Of a DNA stretch of 64,000 nt, positions 9,722-16,948 are shown piece by piece. Every line of letters starts with the position of its first letter. Positions within the stretch are counted from its first letter, which is position 1. This DNA is from Streptomyces galbus. Its GTDB lineage: Bacteria; Actinomycetota; Actinomycetes; Streptomycetales; Streptomycetaceae. Both the position numbers and the translations under genes were made by a program. The notes beneath the pieces are model-generated. The model made no database searches. It was given only the letters and a program-made list of their open reading frames with translations, and was not told the origin of the DNA. Where the stretch lies: the NCBI RefSeq assembly GCF_005280195.1, contig NZ_SZPR01000008.1, positions 531,346-595,345 on the forward strand, in the 5' to 3' direction.

Positions 9722-10162
9722 ATGGCGGAAGGCCGCACACCGCGCGGCGCCGGCGGGGACGGCGCCACCCCGGTGGGCCCCGTCCCCGCCGTACGGCCCT
9801 TCCTGGTCACCGCCGGCCGGGTGGCGGGCGCCGGCCGGGCCACGACCGGCCGGGCGATGCCCGTGGAGACCCAGGTGGTGGCCACCGTCGCCGGCCTCGA
9901 GGCGCTCGGCCGGCTCTCCTTCGAGCAGCACGACATCGTCGCCGCCTGCCGGGTCCCGCAGTCCCTCGCGGAGATCGCGTCCCGGCTGCGGCTGCACCTG
10001 AACGTGGTGCGGGTCCTCGCCGAGGACCTGCGCGTCGAGGGGCACTTGACGGTGCACGTGCCCGACTCGGGCGTCACGCACGACGCCTCCGTCCTGCGCA
10101 GGGTTATCGACGGCCTGCGGGCCGTCCCCGACTCCCGAGGGGTACTCCGTGAGACCGACTGA
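9722..10162 (+). CDS. DUF742 protein (CvnC type)
   Basis: A 146-residue protein. A disordered N-terminus is followed by VRPFLVTAGR and a winged-helix-like DUF742 domain (LSFEQHDIVAAC, SLAEIASRLRLHLNVVRVLAEDL). It is the standard third conservon component, thought to link the roadblock protein and GTPase. A GGAAGAGG ribosome site lies 7-9 nt before the ATG. Its end overlaps the GTPase gene by 14 nt. Confidence 0.92.
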   Translation: MAEGRTPRGAGGDGATPVGPVPAVRPFLVTAGRVAGAGRATTGRAMPVETQVVATVAGLEALGRLSFEQHDIVAACRVPQSLAEIASRLRLHLNVVRVLAEDLRVEGHLTVHVPDSGVTHDASVLRRVIDGLRAVPDSRGVLRETD

Positions 10163-10751
10163 CCCGATCACCGCCGGGGCCCCGGCCGCTCAGGCGTCCG
10201 TACGGCCGCCGCTGCCGGTGAAACTGGTCGTCGCGGGCGGCTTCGGCGTGGGCAAGACCACCGCCGTCGGCTCCATTTCCGAGATCGAGCCGCTGACCAC
10301 CGAGGCGGCCATCACCGAGGTGGCGGCCGGCGTCGACGACCTCTCCCACACGCCGAGCAAGACGACGACCACGGTGGCGATGGACTTCGGGTGCCTCACC
10401 ATCGACCCGACGCTGAAGCTGTACCTGTTCGGCACACCCGGGCAGGAACGGTTCGGCTTCATGTGGGACGACATCGTCGAGGGGGCGGTCGGCGGGCTGG
10501 TCATCGTCGACACCCGGCGGCTGGACGACTGCTACGCGGCCGTCGACTACTTCGAGCACAAGCAGATCCCGTTCGCCGTCGCGGTCAACGCCTTCGACGG
10601 GAAGGTGGAGCACGACCTGGACGAGGTCCGCTGGGCGCTCGACGTCGCGGACGGGGTCCCGCTGCTGGTCTTCGACGCACGCGAACGCGGCTCGGTGCGC
10701 GACGCGTTGCTGGTCGTCCTGGAGCAGGCCCTGCACCGCGCCGAGAACTGA
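10149..10751 (+). CDS. Conservon GTPase (CvnD type)
   Basis: A 200-residue Ras-like small GTPase. It has a G1 P-loop GGFGVGKTT (about residues 32-40), a G3 FGTPGQERF and a G4-like VNAFDGK (NxxD). It lacks a C-terminal lipidation Cys, as usual for conservon ATP/GTP-binding proteins. It is presumed to cycle between nucleotide states under control of the roadblock protein and to signal from the membrane kinase-like receptor. It starts with GTG inside the DUF742 gene. A strong hairpin closes the operon. What this conservon senses is unknown; its position inside a split betaine transporter locus may be a clue. Confidence 0.92.
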   Translation: MRPTDPITAGAPAAQASVRPPLPVKLVVAGGFGVGKTTAVGSISEIEPLTTEAAITEVAAGVDDLSHTPSKTTTTVAMDFGCLTIDPTLKLYLFGTPGQERFGFMWDDIVEGAVGGLVIVDTRRLDDCYAAVDYFEHKQIPFAVAVNAFDGKVEHDLDEVRWALDVADGVPLLVFDARERGSVRDALLVVLEQALHRAEN

Positions 10752-10777
10752 CGGTACGTCAGTAGACGTCCGGGCGC

Positions 10778-10821
10778 CACGAGTACGGTCCGGCCGCCCA
10801 CGGGCAGCCGGACCGTTCGTG
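10778..10821. terminator. Bidirectional terminator between conservon and OpuA-type operon
   Basis: The inverted repeat 10785-10794 with 10807-10816 is perfect over 10 bp. It is extended by a further 5 bp (10778-10782 with 10817-10821) across a 2-nt bulge, and lies between two convergent stops. Confidence 0.7.
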
Positions 10822-10834
10822 TCCGTGCGGGCCC

Positions 10835-11503
10835 CTACGCCCGCTGCCGCACCCCGCGCGAGACCGCGAAGCGGCCGAGCGCCCAGAAGACGGCCAGCGT
10901 GACCAGGGCGAGCCCGGCGACCAGGGTGGCGCCGCCCACGACCTTCTCGTAGTCGCGCTGGTAGAGGCCGTCGACGATGTAGCGGCCGAGGCCGCCGAGG
11001 CTGACGTAGGCGGCGATGGTGGCCGTGGAGACGATCTGGATGGCGCCCGAGCGCAGGCCGCCGAGGATCAGCGGGAGCGCCGCGGGCAGTTCCACCTGGA
11101 AGAGCACCCCGGCCTCGCTCATGCCCATGCCGCGGGCCGCGTCGACCGGCGAGGGGTCCACGGAGCGCATCGCCTCGTAGGTGGTGACCAGGATCGGCGG
11201 GACGGCGAGGACGACCAGCGGGGTCATCACGTTCACCATGCCGAAGCCGACCAGCAGGGTCATCAGCACCAGCAGGCCGAAGGTGGGCAGCGCCCGTCCG
11301 GCGACGGCGATCATGGCGAGCACGTTGCCGCCGCGCCCGTAGTGACCGGTGACCAGGCCGACCGGGAGAGCGATGAGGGCGGCGATGGCGAGCGCCTGGA
11401 GGGTGTAGCCGACGTGTTCCCCGACCCGGGTGGGGATGCCGTTGTAGCCGTGCCAGTGGGCGCCGTCGCCGAAGAAGGCGTTGATGAAGTGCAGCAGGTT
11501 CAC
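10835..11503 (-). CDS. Betaine-type ABC transporter permease (second)
   Basis: A 222-residue inner-membrane permease with five to six membrane spans. The EAA-type cytoplasmic loop (DAARGMGMSEAGVLFQVELP) contacts the ATPase. It belongs to the OpuAB/ProW family, without a fused binding domain. GTG at 11503 overlaps the upstream permease stop by 4 nt (GTGA), which fixes the start; the longer open frame upstream runs through the other permease. It is last in the ATPase-permease-permease operon. Substrate family: quaternary amines. Confidence 0.92.
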   Translation of the reverse strand: MNLLHFINAFFGDGAHWHGYNGIPTRVGEHVGYTLQALAIAALIALPVGLVTGHYGRGGNVLAMIAVAGRALPTFGLLVLMTLLVGFGMVNVMTPLVVLAVPPILVTTYEAMRSVDPSPVDAARGMGMSEAGVLFQVELPAALPLILGGLRSGAIQIVSTATIAAYVSLGGLGRYIVDGLYQRDYEKVVGGATLVAGLALVTLAVFWALGRFAVSRGVRQRA

Positions 11504-12207
11504 CGGACTGCGTCCTCCAGGGCTGCGGTGGCCGGGTCGGGCACGTCCGCCGCCGGCCTGCGGCGTCCCGCGCGCGGCATCCACGGGGTGAGCAGCAGGC
11601 GTACGGCGACCAGCAGGGCGTCGGCGAGGATCGCCAGGACGGCCATGCTGAGCACGGCGTTCACCGCCAGCTCGGGCCGGTTGTAGATGTTGGCGTCGTT
11701 GATGAGGTTGCCGAGCGCGCCCTGGTTGCCGATGAGCGCGCCGACGGAGACGAGGCTGATGCTGGACACGGTCGCCACCCGCAGCCCGGCGATGACGGCC
11801 GGCACCGCGATCGGCAACTGGACCTGGAAGTAGCGCCGGACGGGCCCGAAGCCCATGGCGGTGGCGGCGGCGAGCGTCTCCGGCGGAACCGAGCGCACGC
11901 CGTCGACGATCGCGGGGACCAGTACGACCAGGCTGTAGACGGTGAGCGGGATCATCACCGTGAGCTCGGTCTGGCCGGTGTAGTCGATGAGCAGCACGAA
12001 GAACGCCAGCGACGGGATCGCGTAGAGCACGGTCGTCACCCACAGCACCGGCGGGTACAGCCAGCGCAGGCGCACGCAGAGCTGGGCCAGCGGCAGCGAG
12101 ACCACCAGACCGGCGAGCACGGGCAGCAGAGCCTCGCGCAGGTGCAGCCCGACCAGGCCGAGCCAGCTGTGCTGGAGGTCGCTGGGGATGTCGAAGAAGC
12201 CGCTCAT
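11500..12207 (-). CDS. Betaine-type ABC transporter permease (first)
   Basis: A 235-residue OpuAB/ProW-type permease with about six membrane spans and the EAA loop (AAATAMGFGPVRRYFQVQLP). Its ATG at 12207 overlaps the ATPase stop (ATGA), which defines the start. It forms a heterodimeric channel with the product of the next gene. A hydrophilic C-terminal tail rich in Arg/Ala/Asp follows the last helix. Confidence 0.92.
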   Translation of the reverse strand: MSGFFDIPSDLQHSWLGLVGLHLREALLPVLAGLVVSLPLAQLCVRLRWLYPPVLWVTTVLYAIPSLAFFVLLIDYTGQTELTVMIPLTVYSLVVLVPAIVDGVRSVPPETLAAATAMGFGPVRRYFQVQLPIAVPAVIAGLRVATVSSISLVSVGALIGNQGALGNLINDANIYNRPELAVNAVLSMAVLAILADALLVAVRLLLTPWMPRAGRRRPAADVPDPATAALEDAVR

Positions 12208-13388
12208 CCGGCGACCTTCGCGTCCGCGGGACCGCCCTTGGCGAGGCTGTGGGGCGCGGGGGCGTCGGTGGGGACGGCCGCGTGGGCCCCGCGGATGGCC
12301 TCGGCGATGGTCTGCTGGGAGACCACTCCGGTGGCCCGGCCGTCGGCGCCGACGGCGACCGCCCAGCCGGTGGGCGACAGCACGGCGCAGTCGAGCGCGG
12401 CGCGCAGCGAGTCGGTGCCGGGCACGAACGGCCGCCCGTGGGACAGCAGTCGGCCGGGGTCGATGCTCCCGGCGGTCAGCTCGTGCGGCTCGCTCCAGCC
12501 CAGCGGCCTGCCGTCGAGGTCGGTGACCAGGAGGTAGGGGGCCTCGCCCGTGGCCCGGGCGGCGATCTGCTCGGCGGTGGCGTCGACGGCCACGATCGGC
12601 GTGGTGAGCAGCGCCAGGCCGGTGGCCGGGAAGAAGGAGAGCCGGCGGATGCCGCGGTCGGCGCCGAGGAAGTCCTCCACGAACGCGTCCGCGGGCGCCG
12701 ACAGCAGCTCGGCGGGCGGGGCGTACTGGGCGAGCCGGCCGCCGGTGCGCAGGACCGCCACCATGGTGCCGAGCTTGACGGCCTCGTCGATGTCGTGCGT
12801 GACGAACACGATGGTCTTGCCCAGCTCGGCCTGGATGCGCAGGAGTTCGTCCTGGAGTCCCTTGCGGACCACCGGGTCGACGGCGGAGAACGGCTCGTCC
12901 ATCAGCAGCACGGGCGGGTCGGCGGCGAGGGCGCGGGCCACGCCGACGCGCTGCTGCTGGCCGCCGGAGAGCTGGTAGGGGTAGCGCTTGGCGAGGGCGG
13001 CGTCGAGACCGACCCGCTCCATCAGCTCCCGGGCCCGGCCGCGCGCCCGGTCCTTGCCCCAGCCGAGCAGGCGGGGCACGGTGGCGATGTTGTCGAGGAT
13101 GGTGCGGTGCTGGAAGAGCCCGGCGTTCTGGATGACGTAACCCATCGAGCGGCGCAGGGTGTTGACCGGCTGCTGCAGGATGTCCTGGCCGTCGAGGAGG
13201 ATCGTGCCCTCGGTCGGCTCGACCATCCGGTTGATCATCCGCAGGGTGGTCGTCTTGCCGCATCCGGAGGGGCCGACGAGGACGGTGATGGACCGGTCGG
13301 GTATCTCCAGGGAGAGCCGGTCGACCGCGACCGTGCCGTCCGGATACCGCTTGGTGACTGAATCTATCCGTATCAAAACGCCGAACAC
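12204..13388 (-). CDS. Betaine-type ABC transporter ATP-binding protein (OpuAA/ProV family)
   Basis: A 394-residue protein. The nucleotide-binding domain has Walker A GPSGCGKT (about 39-46), a Q-loop VIQNAGLF, signature LSGGQQQR, Walker B LLMDEPFSAVDP and a switch His in VTHDIDEA. Residues ~250-360 form a CBS-like module (DLDGRPLGW, VGADGRATGVVSQQ), which in OpuA-type ATPases senses ionic strength or nucleotides. GTG at 13388 has GAAGGG upstream; an in-frame TTG four codons later (MIRIDSVTKRY) is an alternative. It is first in the operon. No binding-protein gene is present here; the likely one is at 5131-6087, beyond the conservon. Confidence 0.92.
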   Translation of the reverse strand: MFGVLIRIDSVTKRYPDGTVAVDRLSLEIPDRSITVLVGPSGCGKTTTLRMINRMVEPTEGTILLDGQDILQQPVNTLRRSMGYVIQNAGLFQHRTILDNIATVPRLLGWGKDRARGRARELMERVGLDAALAKRYPYQLSGGQQQRVGVARALAADPPVLLMDEPFSAVDPVVRKGLQDELLRIQAELGKTIVFVTHDIDEAVKLGTMVAVLRTGGRLAQYAPPAELLSAPADAFVEDFLGADRGIRRLSFFPATGLALLTTPIVAVDATAEQIAARATGEAPYLLVTDLDGRPLGWSEPHELTAGSIDPGRLLSHGRPFVPGTDSLRAALDCAVLSPTGWAVAVGADGRATGVVSQQTIAEAIRGAHAAVPTDAPAPHSLAKGGPADAKVAG

Positions 13389-13553
13389 CCTTCGGGTCTG
13401 GCACAGAGGTGCCCGCTTGCGCCGTGTGCGGACGGGCCGTTGCGGGGAGAGTCTAGACCGCGTGTGCGACGAGATCCGGACGCCTGGACGGCCGGTGCGG
13501 GACGTCTCACCGGCCGGACCGTCGCGGTGAGACGGGCACCGGCACCGGGTGCT

Positions 13554-14276
13554 TCAGGCCGCCACCGGCACCCCGGGCGTGTGCAGCACCCGGCCGCCGG
13601 GCAGGACCGCGAACACCTCGCACCCCTCCCGCGCGGCCGCCCACGCGACGCCCTCCTCGCCCAGCGCGAAGGCCGCCGTGGCGACCGCGTCCGCCTCGGT
13701 GAGCGTCGGCGCGACGACGGTGAGGCTGTCCAGGCCGGTCGCGGGCAGCCCGGTGCGCCCGTCGAGGATGTGGTCGCCGCGTTCGTAGCGCGCGGAGGTC
13801 GCCACGCCCCCGTGGCTCACCTCCAGCACGGCGCACAGCCGGTCGGCGTGCCCGGGGTGCCGTACGCCCACCCGCCACGGCCCGCCGGCGACGGCCACGT
13901 CCCCGCCGGCGTTGAGGCAGAACCGGCGCAGTCCGGCGCCGGTCAGCAGGTCGGCGGCCCGCTGCACCGACCAGCCCTTGACCACGGCGCACGGGTCGAG
14001 GCCCCGGCCGGGCAGCCGTACGTCGAAGGCACCGCCGGTGGCGCGGCGCAACTCCTCGCTCAGGGCGAGCACGTGGGCCAGGTCCGCGCTCAGGGCGCCG
14101 GCCGGCAGCTCGCCCCGCCCGTACCGGGACACCTCGCTGTCCTCGCGGAACGGGCTGAACCGCCGGTCGACCTCGCGCAGCCACGCGAAGACGGCGTCCG
14201 CCGGGCCGTCCGGGACGTCCGGGTCGTCGATGCGCAGGGACACCGGGAAGCCCATGACGTGCTCGACGCGGCGCAC
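13554..14276 (-). CDS. apbE: FAD:protein FMN transferase (ApbE family)
   Basis: A 240-residue member of the ApbE family, which attaches FMN covalently to a Thr of target flavoproteins using FAD and Mg2+. Visible family motifs are MGFPVSLRI near the N-terminus, DPCAVVKGWSVQRA, the LNAGGDVAVAGG flavin/metal loop, and the C-terminal TLTEADAVATAAFALG. The expected signal peptide is missing, so it may act on the inner face, or homologues may be recruited otherwise. GTG 14276 begins 1 nt after the stop of the FMN-binding protein gene, its obvious substrate. Confidence 0.92.
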   Translation of the reverse strand: MRRVEHVMGFPVSLRIDDPDVPDGPADAVFAWLREVDRRFSPFREDSEVSRYGRGELPAGALSADLAHVLALSEELRRATGGAFDVRLPGRGLDPCAVVKGWSVQRAADLLTGAGLRRFCLNAGGDVAVAGGPWRVGVRHPGHADRLCAVLEVSHGGVATSARYERGDHILDGRTGLPATGLDSLTVVAPTLTEADAVATAAFALGEEGVAWAAAREGCEVFAVLPGGRVLHTPGVPVAA

Positions 14277-14277
14277 G

Positions 14278-14691
14278 TCAGAGGCCCCGTGCGTCGAGGG
14301 CGGCCTGCAGCGACTCCTTGTAGCCGTCGCTGGTGACCGTCGCCCCGGACACCGTGTCGATGGCGGCGCTCTGGGCCCGGAGGGTCTCCGCGACGAGCTT
14401 CGGGACGGCGTTCGCCGTCTGCGGGTGGTCCGGTGCCCGGAGCATCGTGACGGCGGTGATCCGGTCGCCCTCGAAGGTGACCTGCACCTGCACGTCGCCC
14501 TTCTCGGTGGGCACGGTGGAGCCCGTGACGACGGTCGACCCGGCGGCCCCCGGGGAGGCGGCGGCCGAGGGGGTGCCGGTCGGGGCCGCCTCGGCGGTGC
14601 CGCCCGACGCGGTGCCCGTCGACGGCTCGTACCGCCACAGGGGCACCAGCGCGGCGGCGGACAGGACCAGGACGGGAAGTGCTCGCTTCAC
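14278..14691 (-). CDS. FMN-binding domain protein, membrane-anchored flavinylation substrate
   Basis: A 137-residue protein. An N-terminal signal or anchor segment (KRALPVLVLSAAALVPLW) and a Ser/Thr/Gly linker precede an FMN-binding domain (about 55-137) with the flavinylation motif DTVSGATVTSDGY, whose Thr in SGAT receives FMN from ApbE. The GGAGACACC ribosome site fixes the GTG start at 14691. It probably carries electrons on the outer face of the membrane, taking them from the neighbouring ferric-reductase-like protein. Confidence 0.9.
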   Translation of the reverse strand: MKRALPVLVLSAAALVPLWRYEPSTGTASGGTAEAAPTGTPSAAASPGAAGSTVVTGSTVPTEKGDVQVQVTFEGDRITAVTMLRAPDHPQTANAVPKLVAETLRAQSAAIDTVSGATVTSDGYKESLQAALDARGL

Positions 14692-14735
14692 GGTGTCTCC
14701 TTCGCTTTCCGGTGGTACGTCGGTCCCGGGCCCGG

Positions 14736-16076
14736 TCAGCCCGCCAGGCTGAAGCGCTCGAAGTGGATCTGCCGCCCGGGCACGCCCAGTTCGCGCAGGG
14801 TGGCGAGGACGGCCCGCATCATCGGCGGCGGCCCGCACAGGAAGACGTCGCGCTCGGCGATGTCCGGCACCAGGCCCGACAGGTCGCGCGCGGACAGCCG
14901 GTCGGGCACCGGGGGCCCGGTGACCAGGTGCACGTCGGCGCCCTTCTCGCGGGCCAGCTCGCGCAGTTCGGCGTGGAGCACGGCGTCGCGCTCGGCGGTG
15001 ACCCGGTGGACGACCACGGCGTGGCCGTGCAGTTCCTCCAGCAGCGCGCGGACCGGGGTGACGCCGACGCCGCCCGCGATGAGCACGGCGTCGGGCCGGG
15101 TGCGGTGCAGGGCGGTGAAGGCGCCGTAGGGGCCCTCGGCGAACACCCGGGTGCCGGGCCTCAGATGACGCAGCGCGGCCGAGCCGTCGCCCGCGGCCTT
15201 GACGGTCAGGCGCAGCCGGGTGCCGTCGGGGGCGGCCGACAGGGAGAACGGGTTGGCCTGCCACCAGCGGTCGCGGGTGAGGAACCGCCACAGGAAGAAC
15301 TGGCCGGCCCGCGCGGGCAGCCGGTCCAGGTCGCGGCCGGTGACGTACACGGAGACCACGTCGTCCGACTCGGGGACGACCGCCTCGACGCGCAGCCGGT
15401 GGCGCAGGTTGCGCCACAGCGGCAGCCCGAGGCGGCCGAACAGGACCGCGCCGAGGGCCGCGCCCCACACGGTGTACCAGTAGGCCGTCGCGGCGGACGA
15501 CGCGGTGAACGTGGTGCCGAGGGCGATCTGGTGGGTGAAGGCCAGGACGACGGCGACGTAGGCGTAGAGGTGGATGAAGTGCCAGGTCTCGTAGGCGAGC
15601 CGGCGGCGGGCCCAGCGGGCGGAGACGGCGCCGAGGACCAGGACGAGCCCGAGCGCGACGACGGCCCGCAGCACGCCCTCGGCGGTCTCGGCGAGGTCCA
15701 CGAGCTGGCCCACCGGGTCGGTCGAGCCGGCCAGGCCGGCGTAGCCGCAGGTGATGAACACGACGTGGCCGACCAGGGTCCACAGCAGCCCGAAACCGGT
15801 CCACCGGTGCCACCGGGTCAGCCGGTCCATGCCGATGCGGCGGTCGAGCCAGGGCAGCCGGGCCACCAGCAGCAGCTGGAAGGCCATGAGCAGGGCGCCG
15901 TACAGGCCGGCGAACCGGCCGAGGACGACGAGCGCGCCGGAGCCGAGGCCGGCGTCGGCGGCGAAGAAGGTGACGGCGGCGACGTTCGCGGCGAGCAGCG
16001 CGTACAGGCCGGCGCGGGCCACGACGCGGGGACGGACGGCCGTGGCGGGCGTGGGGGGTGACTGGACGGTCGTCAC
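14736..16076 (-). CDS. Ferric-reductase-like transmembrane flavoprotein (NAD(P)H/FAD type)
   Basis: A 446-residue protein. About six N-terminal transmembrane helices (residues ~15-215) carry paired His suited to heme ligation (WHRWTGFG, VGHVVF, WHFIHLYAY, FTHQIA). The C-terminal ferredoxin-reductase half has an FAD site (QANPFSLSAAP), GPYGAF, an NAD(P) loop IAGGVGVTPVRALLEE and FLCGPPPMM. The start at 16076 is chosen for AAGGAG 9 nt upstream and because the extension is hydrophilic. It should move electrons from NAD(P)H across the membrane via heme, most simply to the flavinylated protein encoded next. First gene of the reductase-FMN protein-ApbE operon, divergent from a two-component system. 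Confidence 0.9.
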   Translation of the reverse strand: MTTVQSPPTPATAVRPRVVARAGLYALLAANVAAVTFFAADAGLGSGALVVLGRFAGLYGALLMAFQLLLVARLPWLDRRIGMDRLTRWHRWTGFGLLWTLVGHVVFITCGYAGLAGSTDPVGQLVDLAETAEGVLRAVVALGLVLVLGAVSARWARRRLAYETWHFIHLYAYVAVVLAFTHQIALGTTFTASSAATAYWYTVWGAALGAVLFGRLGLPLWRNLRHRLRVEAVVPESDDVVSVYVTGRDLDRLPARAGQFFLWRFLTRDRWWQANPFSLSAAPDGTRLRLTVKAAGDGSAALRHLRPGTRVFAEGPYGAFTALHRTRPDAVLIAGGVGVTPVRALLEELHGHAVVVHRVTAERDAVLHAELRELAREKGADVHLVTGPPVPDRLSARDLSGLVPDIAERDVFLCGPPPMMRAVLATLRELGVPGRQIHFERFSLAG

Positions 16077-16246
16077 GGACGGAAACTCCTTGATCGCGAA
16101 CCCTGCGACGGGAATCCCTTGATCGGGTCCTCGGAACACAGAGCCTGGCCGACCGTCGCTGTCGATTTCCTGTCGTACAACTTTCAAGAGCATATCGATC
16201 CGGTCCCGGGGCCGGGCGGGGGGCCGACCGGGGCACCGGGGTGGCG

Positions 16247-16252
16247 CAGTAT
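16247..16252 (+). promoter_or_regulatory. Candidate -10 box of a leaderless response-regulator mRNA
   Basis: CAGTAT lies exactly 6 nt before GTG 16259, which has no ribosome site; this is the geometry of leaderless Streptomyces genes. Confidence 0.4.
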
Positions 16253-16258
16253 GAGCGG

Positions 16259-16948
16259 GTGGAGAAGGTACGACTGCTCGTGGTGGACGACGACCCGCCG
16301 ATCGCCGACCTGGTGGCGACGGTCGCCCGGTACGAGGGCTGGGAGGCGGCCACGGCGCACTCGGGCGAGGAGGCGCTGAGCCGCGCCGCCGCGTTCCGCC
16401 CGGACATCGTGGTGCTCGACCTGATGCTGCCCGACCTGGACGGTTTCGGGGTGCTGGACCGGCTGCGCCGTTCCGGGACGATGGTGCCGGTGGTGTTCCT
16501 GACCGCGCGGGACGGTGTGGCCGACCGGGTGGCGGGGCTGACCCGGGGCGGGGACGACTACCTGGTGAAGCCGTTCGCGGTGGAGGAGCTGATGGCCCGG
16601 CTGCGCACGGTGCTGCGCCGGGCCGCGGGCCCCGGCTTCCCGCGGTCGGTGCTGCGGGTGGCGGACCTGACGATGGACGAGGACACCCGCGAGGTCCGCC
16701 GCGGCGACGCCCTGCTGACGCTCACCCCGACCGAGTACGAGGTGCTGCGCTACCTGATGCGCAGGTCGCCGGCCGTGCTCACCAAGGCGCAGATCCTCGA
16801 CCACGTCTGGGAGTACGGCTTCGGCGGCCGGTCCAACGTGGTGGAGCTGGTCGTCAGCCGGCTGCGCCGCAAGCTGGACGCGACGGGCGCGCCGCTGATC
16901 CACACGGTGCGCGGCTTCGGGTACGTGGTGCGGCAGGCCCCGCGGTGA
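16259..16948 (+). CDS. OmpR-family response regulator
   Basis: A 229-residue protein. The receiver has an acidic pair in VVDDDPP, a phosphoacceptor Asp in LDLMLPDLDG, Thr in FLTARDG and Lys in YLVKPF. The winged-helix DNA-binding domain (TPTEYEVLRYLMRR, VVELVVSRLRRKLD, HTVRGFGYVVR) is of the OmpR/PhoB type. GTG 16259 is preferred over GTG 16241 because a TAnnnT-like box is correctly placed for a leaderless transcript and the protein then begins VEKVRLLVVDDD. It is paired by a 4-nt overlap with the kinase gene and probably controls the divergent redox operon. Confidence 0.9.
   Translation: MEKVRLLVVDDDPPIADLVATVARYEGWEAATAHSGEEALSRAAAFRPDIVVLDLMLPDLDGFGVLDRLRRSGTMVPVVFLTARDGVADRVAGLTRGGDDYLVKPFAVEELMARLRTVLRRAAGPGFPRSVLRVADLTMDEDTREVRRGDALLTLTPTEYEVLRYLMRRSPAVLTKAQILDHVWEYGFGGRSNVVELVVSRLRRKLDATGAPLIHTVRGFGYVVRQAPR

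Noticed and set aside
13451..13458. GTCTAGAC, the core of the DasR element, upstream of the OpuA-type ATPase gene
   Set aside because: Only about 10 of 16 bases of the full element match. The same bases read TAGACT on the minus strand and are better explained as a -10 box.
16241..16258. GTG 16241 as start of the response regulator
   Set aside because: It has no ribosome site and no positioned -10 box, while GTG 16259 has a CAGTAT box exactly 6 nt upstream and begins at the receiver domain.
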